Shown here one piece after another: positions 28,127 to 36,580 of a DNA stretch of 64,000 bases. Source of the DNA: Citromicrobium sp. UBA3494 (GTDB lineage Bacteria > Pseudomonadota > Alphaproteobacteria > Sphingomonadales > Sphingomonadaceae); NCBI GenBank assembly GCA_002377695.1, contig DFQH01000001.1, positions 194,610 through 258,609 of the forward strand, read 5' to 3'. Made by a program: the position numbers and the translations under genes. The stretch's first letter is position 1, and every line of letters begins with the position of its first letter. The notes beneath the pieces were generated by a model, which saw nothing but the letters and a program-made list of their open reading frames with translations, did no database searches and was not told the origin of the DNA.

Positions 28127-30549
28127 TCCGCAGCCTGCCTGAATGGCAGATCGCCGCCGATATCGTCCTTCTTCCCGCCCGGCCAGGCATGGCCGGTGAG
28201 CGCGGGGAACCAGTCGGCAGGATCATCGCCCAGCGCTTCGCGCAGCAGGTCGAGACGGCGCACGCTGCTTTCCCGGCCCGAGAGGATGGTGAGCACTTCG
28301 GGCGCATTCGACAGGTCAAGCCGCACCACCACGCTCGCATCGGGCTGGCGGACGAGGAAGCAGCGGCTATGCGCGGGCAGCGTGCGGATCAGCGCGAGTT
28401 CGTGCTGCGTCAGACCGAAGCCGTCGCAGTAATCCTCGGGCCGGGCGCGGCTGTTGGGCATGAATACCATCGTCGCGGTCTGTTCGACCAGCGCGGTGGA
28501 GATGCGGCTTTCGAGCGCATCGCGCGCGCTCTGCGTGGCAAAACCGACCAGCGCGTTGCGTTTCCGCAGAGTCTTCAGCCAGTCGCGGATGCGCGCAGCG
28601 AATACCTCATCGTCAAGCGCCTTCCAGCCCTCGTCGATCAGGATCATGGTCGGCTCACCGTCCAGCCGCTCCTCGATCCGGTGGAACAGGTACATCATCG
28701 TCGGCGTGCGCAGGCGCGGGTTCTCGAGCAGCGCGGTCATATCGAAGCCGAGCGTCTTGCGATCGAGATCGAGCTCGTCGCGCTCGTTGTCGAACAGCCA
28801 TGCGTGTTCGCCGCCGTGGATCCAGGCCGAGAGGCGGTCCGCGAGGTCGCCCGGCTCGGGGCGGCGCGTGCCGCTGAGCAGCTCGCGGAAATTGCGCAGG
28901 CGGCGCAGGCTCGCATCGTTCTCGTACGCCGCGTCGACCGCGTGGCTGACGGTCTGCAGCTCCTCCGGCCCCTCGGCCTTCAGCAGCACGCCCAGCCAGT
29001 CGCGCAGGAAGGCGCGGTTGGCGGGCGTATCGGGCAGCGACAGCGGGTTGAAGCCGCTCGGTTCGCCAGCATAGATCCGGTCGTAGCGCCCGCCGATGCC
29101 GCGCACGAAAAGCTCCGCACCGCGATCCTTGTCGAACAGAATTGTGCGGGGGCTGAACTTTTGCGCTTGCGCGGCGAGGAAGTTCATGACCACGGTTTTA
29201 CCCGAGCCCGACGGCCCGATGACCGAGAAATTGCCCAGGTCGCCATTGTGGAAGTTGAAGAAGAACGGCGTCGCGCTGGTGGTTTCCAGCAGCGTCACCG
29301 CCTCGCCCCAATGGTTGCCATCGGCCTGCCCCAGCGCGAACCCGTGGAGCGATCCGAAGCTCGCCATGTTGGCCGAAGAGATCATCGCGCGGCGCACGAT
29401 ATACTGCTCGTTGCCGGGGAACTGCGCCCAGAAGGCGGGCTCCAGATTGGTGTCTTCGCGGACAACGATGGCGCCCGTGTCGGCCAGCGCGGCGGCGCAG
29501 GCTGCGGTCGCGTCGTCGAGCCGGGGCAGCGTGCGCTCGCGCACCAGCACCGAGAGGTGGTGATCGCCAAAGCCGACCGCGCCGTTGCCCAGCGCATCGC
29601 GCGCGGCCATCATGTCATTGCGTTCGGCCTGCGCTTCCTCGTCGACCGAGCGCAGGCGGCGGATCGCAAGGTCCATCCGTTCGCGCGCGGTGGTGCGTTC
29701 GGCAGGGGCGTAGCTTTCCGAGACGACCATTTCGTAGGGCAGGCGCAGCAATGAATCGAGCAGGCCCGGGCTGGTCGCGTCGGGATAGTCCTTCAGGGAG
29801 AGGATCGAGGCGAAATCGGGGTCGCCCGAACCGCGCAGCTCCATCGCGTCGATCCCGAAGCTCGCCCGGCGATAGGGCAGCATGTGGCCGACGTCGCGGT
29901 CTTCCGCAGGGCGGCGCACGGGCCGCATCTCGCCATTATAGAGCGCGGACAGCAGCTCCAGGATTTCGGAATTGGTATAGCCCTTGGGGCCGGTATAGTC
30001 GCCCAGCATCGCCGCGCCGTAAGGCTGCAGTGATGCGACAAGCCCCGTGGCGGCAGCGCGAAGCGAGCGCAGGTCCTTCGGATCGACCTCGACCGCGTCC
30101 TTCTTGCGGGCATTGAGCGCCTTGCTCGCCTTTTCGACCCAGCCCGCCTTGCCGCGCGCTGGGCGACGGATCAGCGTCACGAACTGGTCGTTGATGAACA
30201 GCGAGCCCGAACCCAGCCGTTCCTTCCACCGCGCATCGATATGGCCGGCCAGCGGGTCTTCGAACTCCGCATCCAGCTCCACCTCGACCCGGCGACGGAT
30301 CACGTGGTGGTACATGACGAAACGGCTATCGAGCGTGGAGCGCAGCATCACCTCGCGCGTCGCCGCATGGGCGTTGAGCGCTTCGGTATCCTCGGTCTCG
30401 AACAACAGGCCGGGCACCTGGATCGCGGTCAGCAGAGAGCCGTCGCGCAACAGCAGCGTGTTCTCGTCCACCAGCCGGGCATAGGGCAGCCGGTCGCCGA
30501 CGCGGGCTTCCTTCGCGCTCCAGGCGGCGGCTCCTTTCCATTTGCTCAT
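28123..30549 (-). CDS. virB4: VirB4-type secretion ATPase
   Basis: VirB4 is the universal T4SS ATPase. The 808-residue protein has an N-terminal CagE/TrbE/VirB domain and a C-terminal motor with Walker A GPSGSGKT (445-452), Walker B TMILIDEGWKAL and GFATQSARDAL. AGGAGGG seven bases before ATG 30549 is a strong ribosome-binding site. It lies 23 bp after virB3, from which it is separate rather than fused, unlike some systems. Confidence 0.95.
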   Translation of the reverse strand: MSKWKGAAAWSAKEARVGDRLPYARLVDENTLLLRDGSLLTAIQVPGLLFETEDTEALNAHAATREVMLRSTLDSRFVMYHHVIRRRVEVELDAEFEDPLAGHIDARWKERLGSGSLFINDQFVTLIRRPARGKAGWVEKASKALNARKKDAVEVDPKDLRSLRAAATGLVASLQPYGAAMLGDYTGPKGYTNSEILELLSALYNGEMRPVRRPAEDRDVGHMLPYRRASFGIDAMELRGSGDPDFASILSLKDYPDATSPGLLDSLLRLPYEMVVSESYAPAERTTARERMDLAIRRLRSVDEEAQAERNDMMAARDALGNGAVGFGDHHLSVLVRERTLPRLDDATAACAAALADTGAIVVREDTNLEPAFWAQFPGNEQYIVRRAMISSANMASFGSLHGFALGQADGNHWGEAVTLLETTSATPFFFNFHNGDLGNFSVIGPSGSGKTVVMNFLAAQAQKFSPRTILFDKDRGAELFVRGIGGRYDRIYAGEPSGFNPLSLPDTPANRAFLRDWLGVLLKAEGPEELQTVSHAVDAAYENDASLRRLRNFRELLSGTRRPEPGDLADRLSAWIHGGEHAWLFDNERDELDLDRKTLGFDMTALLENPRLRTPTMMYLFHRIEERLDGEPTMILIDEGWKALDDEVFAARIRDWLKTLRKRNALVGFATQSARDALESRISTALVEQTATMVFMPNSRARPEDYCDGFGLTQHELALIRTLPAHSRCFLVRQPDASVVVRLDLSNAPEVLTILSGRESSVRRLDLLREALGDDPADWFPALTGHAWPGGKKDDIGGDLPFRQAAE

Positions 30550-30572
30550 GCGTCGACCCTCCTAGGTCGAGG

Positions 30573-30857
30573 TCAGGCGGCGTAGCTGTTGCAGCCCCAC
30601 CGCTTGTAATTCTTCACCCGCGGGCACTTCGAAACCTTGGTGATCCACAGATCGAAAATGCGCGGTTCGCGCAGGCAGGCAAAATAACCGACGCCGTGCA
30701 TCGCCACGGCAACCGGCAGGGCCAGCCAGCTGCCGGTGATCAGGAAAACCTCGGTCGTCACGCCGATATTGATGATGAAATAGTTCATCGTGACGCCCGC
30801 GAACATCTGCGGGCGGGTCAGTGCGCGGTGCACCGGGTGGCGGACGAGCTGATCCAT
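30573..30857 (-). CDS. virB3: VirB3-type T4SS protein
   Basis: A 94-residue protein starting MDQLVRHPVHRALTRPQMF, the typical VirB3 opening, followed by two adjacent hydrophobic segments (about 22-60) and DLWITKVSKCP near the C-terminus. VirB3 works with VirB4 at the inner membrane in pilus and channel assembly. The 24-bp gap to virB2 and 23-bp gap to virB4 place it firmly in the operon. Confidence 0.92.
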   Translation of the reverse strand: MDQLVRHPVHRALTRPQMFAGVTMNYFIINIGVTTEVFLITGSWLALPVAVAMHGVGYFACLREPRIFDLWITKVSKCPRVKNYKRWGCNSYAA

Positions 30858-30881
30858 GATGGCGGCCCTCGCTCCCCTGCC

Positions 30882-31184
30882 CTAGCCCGCTGCGGCCTGA
30901 ATGCCGGACACGATCGAGGCAGCGCCGAAAAGGATGAACACGCCGATGATCACGGTCGCGCCGAAGCGCCAGTTGAGGCGCCCGGTCAGCATCATGAAGC
31001 CCACGGCGGCCACCGCCATCACGGCAACGGCGGTCGCGACATTGCCCAGCAGCGTGCCCTGAAGCCACGCCAGCGCATTGACGATGGGGCCCGAACCGGC
31101 CGGGTCCTGCTGCTGCACCTGCGCCAGCACCGCCGAAGGTGAAGCAAGCGCGATCAGCGCAGCAAGCCGGGAAAGCGATTTCAT
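30882..31184 (-). CDS. virB2: VirB2-type pilin
   Basis: A 100-residue prepilin with a signal peptide ending in PSAVLAQ (about residue 22), then two hydrophobic helices (about 42-65 and 72-95) separated by a short basic loop GRLNWRFG, as in VirB2/TrbC. Two ATG codons are candidates, at 31190 and 31184. AAAGG lies one base before the first but seven before the second, so the ribosome-binding site favours 31184. Confidence 0.88.
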   Translation of the reverse strand: MKSLSRLAALIALASPSAVLAQVQQQDPAGSGPIVNALAWLQGTLLGNVATAVAVMAVAAVGFMMLTGRLNWRFGATVIIGVFILFGAASIVSGIQAAAG

Positions 31185-31194
31185 TTTCATACCT

Positions 31195-31836
31195 TTATTC
31201 GTTCCGGGAATGGTTGGCGAGGCGGCCCATGATGGCCGCCACGTAAAGCTGCGTTTCGCGGATGCGCGGCACGCCATTGGCGCGGATCACCCGTCCGGGC
31301 CCCGCGTTGTAGGCCGCCAGCGCCTTCTCGAGATCGCCATCGAACCGGTCGAGCTGTTCGCGCAGGTAGCGCGCCCCGCCTTCCAGATTGGCGAAGGGAT
31401 CATTGGGATCGACACCCAGATCGCGCGCAGTGCCGGGCATCAGCTGCGCGAGGCCGCGCGCGCCGACGGGCGACACGGCATTCTCGCGCCAGCGGCTTTC
31501 CTGCCACACCAGAGCCTCTATCAGGCTGGGGCTGAGATCGAACCGCGCGGAAAGTTCGGCCACCTTGGCCTTGTACGCATCGGGCACGGCCTGCGCGGTC
31601 ACGCGCGGATCGGAGGTGGCATGATCGGGCAGATCGTCGACGAGTTCGGCATCGTCGAGCGCGGCGAGCTGCGCTGGCGTGATCGCCATATCTCCCGCGG
31701 GCATGCCTGCCTGCTGGCCCGCGATCCATCGCGCGCCACCTTCGCCAATTTCCATAACGTCGGCCCGCGCCGGGGCCGTTAGCAGGGTCAGCGCCGCGAA
31801 AAAGGCGGCGAACCGACCCGATGTCCCGAGAATCAT
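31195..31836 (-). CDS. virB1: Lytic transglycosylase, VirB1-like
   Basis: A 213-residue secreted protein with a Sec signal (AFFAALTLLTAPARAD) and a C-terminal SLT domain. The catalytic Glu is in LIEALVWQESRWRENAVSP, followed by GARGLAQLMPGTARDLG and LAAYNAGPGRV. Such enzymes open peptidoglycan for T4SS assembly. GGAGG five bases before ATG 31836 fixes the start. It heads the cluster, 10 bp before virB2, so the operon promoter is probably in the 205-bp gap upstream. Confidence 0.92.
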   Translation of the reverse strand: MILGTSGRFAAFFAALTLLTAPARADVMEIGEGGARWIAGQQAGMPAGDMAITPAQLAALDDAELVDDLPDHATSDPRVTAQAVPDAYKAKVAELSARFDLSPSLIEALVWQESRWRENAVSPVGARGLAQLMPGTARDLGVDPNDPFANLEGGARYLREQLDRFDGDLEKALAAYNAGPGRVIRANGVPRIRETQLYVAAIMGRLANHSRNE

Positions 31837-32041
31837 CGAGCCCTCCGTCCTGTCGCCTTGCGCATCATACATGACAGCGCAGTGACATGGCTCGAAGAGG
31901 TTCCCGCCCCTTGTCGCGGATTTGCAACGGCTTGCCGCCGCAAAGTGCCTTGTGGACGACATCCCAAAGCACCTGCGGCGGCAGTATATTTCGTATTTCT
32001 GACCGCTTCGCGATGCGCGGAGCGGGCGATGGCCTATCCGG

Positions 32042-32365
32042 TCAGCGGGCGGCGATCTGATCCGGCTTGGAGGCAAACGCACCACTGTCCAGCATCTGAA
32101 GACCCTGGCGCGCCAGATCGGACGGATGGACGAAGCGCCCGTCGGTCGTCTGCAGCGTGTAAGCGACCCGCATCCGGATCACCTTCTCGAAAGCGGTGCG
32201 CGCTGCCTCGGTCTCGCCGGCCTGGGCCAGCTCCACGCCGAGATTGATCAGCGCGGCCGGGTCCTGCTGGGCCTCGATCATGGCGACCGGCTGAACCTGC
32301 ACCTGGCCGTCCGCCGGGGCGCCTTGCAACATCATTGCGCTGGCGATGATTGCCTGGATCATCAT
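32042..32365 (-). CDS. Small exported TPR-like protein of unknown function
   Basis: A 107-residue protein with a hydrophobic N-terminus (MMIQAIIASAMML) and a single TPR-like helical pair, INLGVELAQAGETEAARTAFEKV. GGAG about eight bases before ATG 32365 supports translation. It is 205 bp upstream of virB1 on the same strand. Whether it belongs to the VirB unit is unknown. It has neither the size nor the fold features of VirB8 or VirB5, and no lipobox for VirB7. Confidence 0.75.
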   Translation of the reverse strand: MMIQAIIASAMMLQGAPADGQVQVQPVAMIEAQQDPAALINLGVELAQAGETEAARTAFEKVIRMRVAYTLQTTDGRFVHPSDLARQGLQMLDSGAFASKPDQIAAR

Positions 32366-32414
32366 TGTTCACTCTCCTTGTTCTGTGGAGAGCATTATGC
32401 ACTTTTGACCGCAG

Positions 32415-32433
32415 ATTGCAACAAAACTGCAAT
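32415..32433. repeat. Inverted repeat in the leader of the small exported protein
   Basis: ATTGCA (32415-32420) and TGCAAT (32428-32433) form a 6-bp inverted repeat with a 7-bp spacer, in an unusually AT-rich patch about 50 bp upstream of ATG 32365. It could be an operator; no regulator can be named. Confidence 0.35.
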
Positions 32434-32579
32434 ATTGACTTTTTTTCGTAATGCCTGGCCCGGGAAATTGCCGGAAATGCGCCGATTACCGGATGAAGGA
32501 AATGTTACAGCCGTGTCATCATGTGAGGCGCGCTTGGCGTCTGACGACTGGCCGCGTTCTTCTGCCGGGACGGCCGCGT

Positions 32580-33038
32580 TCAGCCGTCGGTCGGGCGCTT
32601 CATCTGCAATCCGCTGCGCTTGCATGTCGCAACGATATCCCCGTGCTGATTATAGGCGCGGTGTTCGAAGGTAACGATGCCCGCTTCCGGGCGGCTCTTG
32701 CTTTCACGCAGCGCCACGATTTCGGTCTCCACGCGGATCGTATCGCCGTGGAACAGCGGCTTGGGGAAGCGCACCTCGTCCCACCCCAGGTTGGCGACAG
32801 CCGTGCCAAGCGTGGTTTCGTTGACCGAGATGCCGACCATCACGGATAGGGTGAAGCACGAATTGACAATCCGGGTCCCGAATTCGGTGCCCTTCATATA
32901 TTCCTCGTCGAGGTGCAGCTGAGCCGGATTGTGCGTCATGCAGGTAAACATGACATTGTCCGTTTCCGTCACCGTGCGGCGGATCGGATGATCGATCACC
33001 TGCCCTACTTCCATATCGTCGAACCAGATCCCGGCCAT
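32580..33038 (-). CDS. MaoC-family (hot-dog fold) dehydratase
   Basis: A 152-residue single hot-dog-fold protein resembling MaoC/(R)-specific enoyl-CoA hydratases. The hydratase-like segment is MFTCMTHNPAQLHLDEEY, matching the D-x5-H type active-site loop as NPAQLHLD (Asn in place of the usual Asp), and VNSCFTLSVMVGISV follows. The Asn change may mean altered activity or a related mesaconyl/itaconyl-type hydratase. Start ATG 33038 has GGAG upstream. It is monocistronic as far as can be seen. Confidence 0.8.
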   Translation of the reverse strand: MAGIWFDDMEVGQVIDHPIRRTVTETDNVMFTCMTHNPAQLHLDEEYMKGTEFGTRIVNSCFTLSVMVGISVNETTLGTAVANLGWDEVRFPKPLFHGDTIRVETEIVALRESKSRPEAGIVTFEHRAYNQHGDIVATCKRSGLQMKRPTDG

Positions 33039-33166
33039 GTGCGTTTCTCCATTGCTCGTGTGCGTTGGGGGACGGCGTAGCGGCGGGGTGCAGCACCGCA
33101 AACCATTTTCCTACACGAACCGATCTGGTTACATGCACGCGCTCCAATATCCCGGAGTCGTTTACC

Positions 33167-33580
33167 ATGCCCCTCATCGACAGCCTGATCGGACCCATCG
33201 CCTCGATCATCGACAAGATCATTCCCGACAAGGAGGCACGGGCGAAGGCCAAGCTCGAACTGCTCGCGCTGGAAGGATCGCAGGAGCTCAAGCTGGTCGA
33301 GGCGCAGATGGCCGCGATCATCGCCGAGGCGCAGTCGCCCGATCCCTGGACCAGCCGCGCGCGCCCTTCGTTCCTCTACGTCATGTACGCCATGATCCTG
33401 TTCGCGCTGCCGATGGGCGTGCTGTCCGCCTTCGATCCGCGCATGGCGGTGAACATCGGCAACGGCATCACCGCCTACCTGCGCGGCCTGCCCGAGGAAC
33501 TCTACGCGCTCTTCGGCACGGGTTACCTCGGCTATACCGCCGCGCGTCAGTGGGGGAAAATCAAGGGTGTGGAGCGGTAG
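33167..33580 (+). CDS. Holin-like protein of the three-TM family
   Basis: A 137-residue protein with a cytoplasmic helical N-terminus (DKIIPDKEARAKAKLELLALE) and hydrophobic segments near LYVMYAMILFALPMGVLSA and LFGTGYLGYTAARQ. This matches the 3TM holin family, which includes holins of gene transfer agents and alphaproteobacterial phages. No endolysin, capsid or portal gene is nearby. GGAG lies nine bases before ATG 33167. Confidence 0.75.
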   Translation: MPLIDSLIGPIASIIDKIIPDKEARAKAKLELLALEGSQELKLVEAQMAAIIAEAQSPDPWTSRARPSFLYVMYAMILFALPMGVLSAFDPRMAVNIGNGITAYLRGLPEELYALFGTGYLGYTAARQWGKIKGVER

Positions 33581-33618
33581 GGTGCGTCGCTGGGCCGGGC
33601 TGCGATGTGAAATTCTAG

Positions 33619-34128
33619 TCAGTAAGTCGTAGGTCCGCAGACGATCGCCGGTAGGAAGGTGATCTTGGGCTCGCCCCATGCAACTACTTCGAGGCAATCC
33701 CAACCTGTTGCGATCATGAAGGAATATTCACAGTCCGCCATAACCCATGATAGCTCGCTTTCGGTCTGCCACCGGTGCCCCTTGACCCGGAAAGTCGTAC
33801 GAGCCGGACGAGAATTGTTCTTTGAGGCATTCCACAGATCGACGAGGCCGTGCTCATCGAGAACACGAAATGCGCTGACGTTCTCGAACATGAATTTCAC
33901 TCCTGCCCTTTTCTCTTTGGAAATGAAGATGGCTTCCAGCCCGTTTGTTTCACGTCCCTGCTCAAAATCCATTTCTATTGAGACCCCCTCTTGGACGTAT
34001 TCAATTTTCTCGTGTCCCCCGAATTTTATCCCAACTAGCGTGAGTTCGTCGTTCTCAACCTCTGTGTGCCATTGAGAAAATTCGATGCCCTCGAGGATTG
34101 CCAGATATTCTTTCGTGAATTCGGTCAT
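33619..34128 (-). CDS. Orphan hypothetical protein, AT-richer than neighbours
   Basis: A 169-residue soluble protein with no motif that I recognise. It is acidic and beta-rich looking, with many Trp/Phe residues (FSQWHTEVENDELTLVGIKF, LSWVMADCEYSFMIATGW). Its DNA is visibly less GC-rich, at roughly half GC, than the flanking genes. It sits between the lone holin gene and aroQ with no obvious Shine-Dalgarno. Size and composition would fit an orphan immunity protein or a domesticated phage gene, but that is only a guess. Confidence 0.6.
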   Translation of the reverse strand: MTEFTKEYLAILEGIEFSQWHTEVENDELTLVGIKFGGHEKIEYVQEGVSIEMDFEQGRETNGLEAIFISKEKRAGVKFMFENVSAFRVLDEHGLVDLWNASKNNSRPARTTFRVKGHRWQTESELSWVMADCEYSFMIATGWDCLEVVAWGEPKITFLPAIVCGPTTY

Positions 34129-34230
34129 TATCTGCGTATTCCTAAATTGAAGGTCGAAAACAAATCCCGTCCCTCGGTCAACGGAGGACTAGCGCTTCCG
34201 CTGATTGTCGCACCCCGCTAAGCCAGCCCC

Positions 34231-34665
34231 ATGACCCACACCCTCTTCATCCTCAACGGCCCCAACCTCAACCTGCTCGGCACGCGCGAGCCCGACATTT
34301 ACGGCACCACCACCCTGGCCGAGATCGACGCAGCCTGCGCGGCAAAGGCGCGCGAGCTCGGCCTGTCGGCAGACTTCCGCCAGAGCAACCACGAAGGCGT
34401 GCTGGTCGACTGGATGCACCAGGCGCACAAGGCGAAGGCGCGCGCGATCATCATCAACGCGGCGGCTTACACCCACACCTCCATCGCGCTGCTCGACGCG
34501 GCGAAGGCGATCACTCCTCCGGTTATCGAAGTGCACCTGTCGGACCCGCATACGCGCGAGGAATTCCGCCACCAGTCGCATATCGGGCAAGCCGCGGTTG
34601 CCTGCTTCAAGGGCAAGGGCCTCGCCTCCTATCTCGAGGCGATCGAGGCGGCGGCGGCGCTCTAA
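34231..34665 (+). CDS. aroQ: Type II 3-dehydroquinate dehydratase
   Basis: AroQ dehydrates 3-dehydroquinate to 3-dehydroshikimate in the shikimate pathway. The 144-residue length is typical. The conserved blocks are FILNGPNLNLLGTREPDIYG with the catalytic Tyr, FRQSNHEGVLVDWMH, INAAAYTHTSIALLDA and EVHLSDPHTREEFRH. Gene order aroQ-accB-accC is common in Proteobacteria. Confidence 0.96.
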   Translation: MTHTLFILNGPNLNLLGTREPDIYGTTTLAEIDAACAAKARELGLSADFRQSNHEGVLVDWMHQAHKAKARAIIINAAAYTHTSIALLDAAKAITPPVIEVHLSDPHTREEFRHQSHIGQAAVACFKGKGLASYLEAIEAAAAL

Positions 34666-34680
34666 ACCTTGCATGAACGC

Positions 34681-34712
34681 GGGCGCGAGAGCATACGCGC
34701 CCTTCCCCTTTT
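34681..34712 (+). terminator. Weak terminator or attenuator between aroQ and accB
   Basis: GGGCGCG (34681-34687) pairs with CGCGCCC (34696-34702) around an 8-base loop, followed by a T-rich but C-interrupted tract (34703-34712). It lies 18 bp before the accB start and could partly uncouple accBC from aroQ. Confidence 0.45.
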
Positions 34713-34730
34713 CATCGATCAAGGTCGCAC

Positions 34731-35219
34731 ATGGCAGAAAAGAGCCACAATTCCGGTCGCAAGTCGCAGATGAACGTCGATATCGAGCTGGTGCGCGAGC
34801 TGGCCGAACTCCTCTCCGACACCGGACTTTCCGAAATCGAGGTCGAGGACGGCGATCGCAAGCTGCGCGTCGCGCGGCAGATGCAGGCGGCAAGCTACGC
34901 CGCACCGCCGCCGCAGGCCGCCCCCGCCGCTGCCCCGGCTGCCGGTGACGCCCCGCAGCCCGCTACCGACAGCGGACCGGACATGACCAATGCCGTCCCC
35001 TCGCCCATGGTGGGCACCGTCTATCTGGCGCCCGAGCCCGGCGCGGCGGACTTCATCTCGGTCGGCGCCAGCGTGAAGGAAGGCCAGACGCTGCTGATCG
35101 TCGAGGCGATGAAGGTGATGAACCCCATCACCGCACCGCGTAGCGGCACGGTGAAGGCCATCCTCGTCGACAATGCCCAGCCGGTCGAGTTCGACCAGCC
35201 GCTGGTCATCATCGACTGA
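34731..35219 (+). CDS. accB: Acetyl-CoA carboxylase biotin carboxyl carrier protein
   Basis: A 162-residue BCCP: N-terminal helical domain, an Ala/Pro-rich flexible linker (about 56-80) and the biotinyl domain (about 88-162) with EAMKVM, in which Lys128 is the biotinylation site. It carries carboxybiotin from AccC to the carboxyltransferase in malonyl-CoA synthesis. It is 11 bp upstream of accC. An internal ATG (residue 14, MNVDIELV) is an alternative start. Confidence 0.96.
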   Translation: MAEKSHNSGRKSQMNVDIELVRELAELLSDTGLSEIEVEDGDRKLRVARQMQAASYAAPPPQAAPAAAPAAGDAPQPATDSGPDMTNAVPSPMVGTVYLAPEPGAADFISVGASVKEGQTLLIVEAMKVMNPITAPRSGTVKAILVDNAQPVEFDQPLVIID

Positions 35220-35230
35220 GGACGCAAGCA

Positions 35231-36580
35231 ATGGCCATTACCCGCATCCTGATCGCCAATCGCGGCGAAATCGCTCTGCGCATCCACCGTGCAGCCCACG
35301 AGATGGGAATCGAAACGGTCGCGGTGCATTCCACTGCGGATGCCGACGCGATGCACGTACGGCTCGCCGATCATGCGGTGTGCATCGGCCCGCCGAGCGC
35401 GACCGACAGCTATCTCAACGTCGCCAACATCATCTCGGCCGCCGAAGTCAGCCATGCCGACGCGATCCATCCGGGCTACGGCTTCCTGTCGGAGAACGCC
35501 AAGTTCGCCGAGATCGTCGAAGCGCACGACATCGCGTGGATCGGGCCCAAGCCCGAACATATCCGCACCATGGGCGACAAGGTGACCGCCAAGACCACCG
35601 CGGGCGACCTGGGCCTGCCGCTGGTGCCGGGCAGCCCCGGCGCGGTCGGCAGCGTGGAAGAGGCGAAGAAGATCGCCGCCGAAATCGGCTATCCAGTTCT
35701 GGTCAAGGCCGCCAGCGGCGGGGGCGGGCGCGGCATGAAGGTCGTGCCCAGCGAAGACCTGCTCGAAGGGCTGATGAGCCAGGCCAAGTCCGAGGCGAAA
35801 TCCGCCTTCGGCGACGACACGGTCTATCTCGAAAAATATCTCGGCAATCCGCGCCACATCGAATTTCAGGTGTTCGGCGACGGCAATGGCAATGCGATCC
35901 ATCTGGGCGAGCGGGACTGCTCGCTCCAGCGGCGCCACCAGAAGGTGCTGGAGGAAGCGCCCTCTCCCGTGCTCTCCACCGAAGAGCGCAACCGCATGGG
36001 CCAGGTCTGCGCCGATGCAATGGCGCAGATGGGCTATCGCGGCGCCGGCACGATCGAATTCCTGTGGGAAAACGGCGAGTTCTTCTTCATCGAGATGAAC
36101 ACCCGCCTGCAGGTGGAACACCCGGTGACGGAAGCGATCACCGGCGTGGACCTTGTGCGCGAGCAAATCCGCATTGCCGAAGGACGGCCGCTGTCCGTCA
36201 AGCAGAAGGATATCCGCTTCGAAGGCCATGCGATCGAATGCCGGATCAACGCCGAGGACCCGTTCACCTTCGCGCCCTCGCCGGGCAAGGTGAGCTATTA
36301 CCACGCGGCGGGGGGCATGCATGTGCGCGTCGATTCTGGGATTTACGCGGGCTATTCGATCCCGCCGTACTACGACTCCATGATCGCCAAGCTGATCGTC
36401 TATGGCCGCACGCGCGAGGGCTGCATCATGCGCCTCAAGCGCGCGCTCGACGAAATGGTGGTGGAAGGCGTGAAGACCAACATCCCGCTGCACCAGGCGC
36501 TACTGGCCGAGCCGGATATCCTCAACGGGGACTACTCGATCAAGTGGCTGGAGGCGTGGCTGGCGGAGCGGGAGGGGTAG
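35231..36580 (+). CDS. accC: Acetyl-CoA carboxylase biotin carboxylase subunit
   Basis: AccC carboxylates BCCP-biotin with ATP and bicarbonate. The 449-residue ATP-grasp protein shows ILIANRGEIALRI, the glycine-rich loop KAASGGGGRGMKVV, RHIEFQVFGD and FIEMNTRLQVEHPVTEAITG with the catalytic Glu and Arg. Its 3' end overlaps the 3' end of the convergent gene at 36540-37139 by 41 bp. Confidence 0.97.
   Translation: MAITRILIANRGEIALRIHRAAHEMGIETVAVHSTADADAMHVRLADHAVCIGPPSATDSYLNVANIISAAEVSHADAIHPGYGFLSENAKFAEIVEAHDIAWIGPKPEHIRTMGDKVTAKTTAGDLGLPLVPGSPGAVGSVEEAKKIAAEIGYPVLVKAASGGGGRGMKVVPSEDLLEGLMSQAKSEAKSAFGDDTVYLEKYLGNPRHIEFQVFGDGNGNAIHLGERDCSLQRRHQKVLEEAPSPVLSTEERNRMGQVCADAMAQMGYRGAGTIEFLWENGEFFFIEMNTRLQVEHPVTEAITGVDLVREQIRIAEGRPLSVKQKDIRFEGHAIECRINAEDPFTFAPSPGKVSYYHAAGGMHVRVDSGIYAGYSIPPYYDSMIAKLIVYGRTREGCIMRLKRALDEMVVEGVKTNIPLHQALLAEPDILNGDYSIKWLEAWLAEREG

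Noticed and set aside
32042..32365. Small exported protein as the missing VirB8 or VirB7
   Set aside because: It is too small and lacks the VirB8 N-terminal TM plus NTF2-like domain, and it has no lipobox cysteine as VirB7 requires.
34189..34905. Minus-strand frame covering aroQ and accB start
   Set aside because: It is antisense to two strongly recognised genes and contains only Arg-rich low-complexity sequence.
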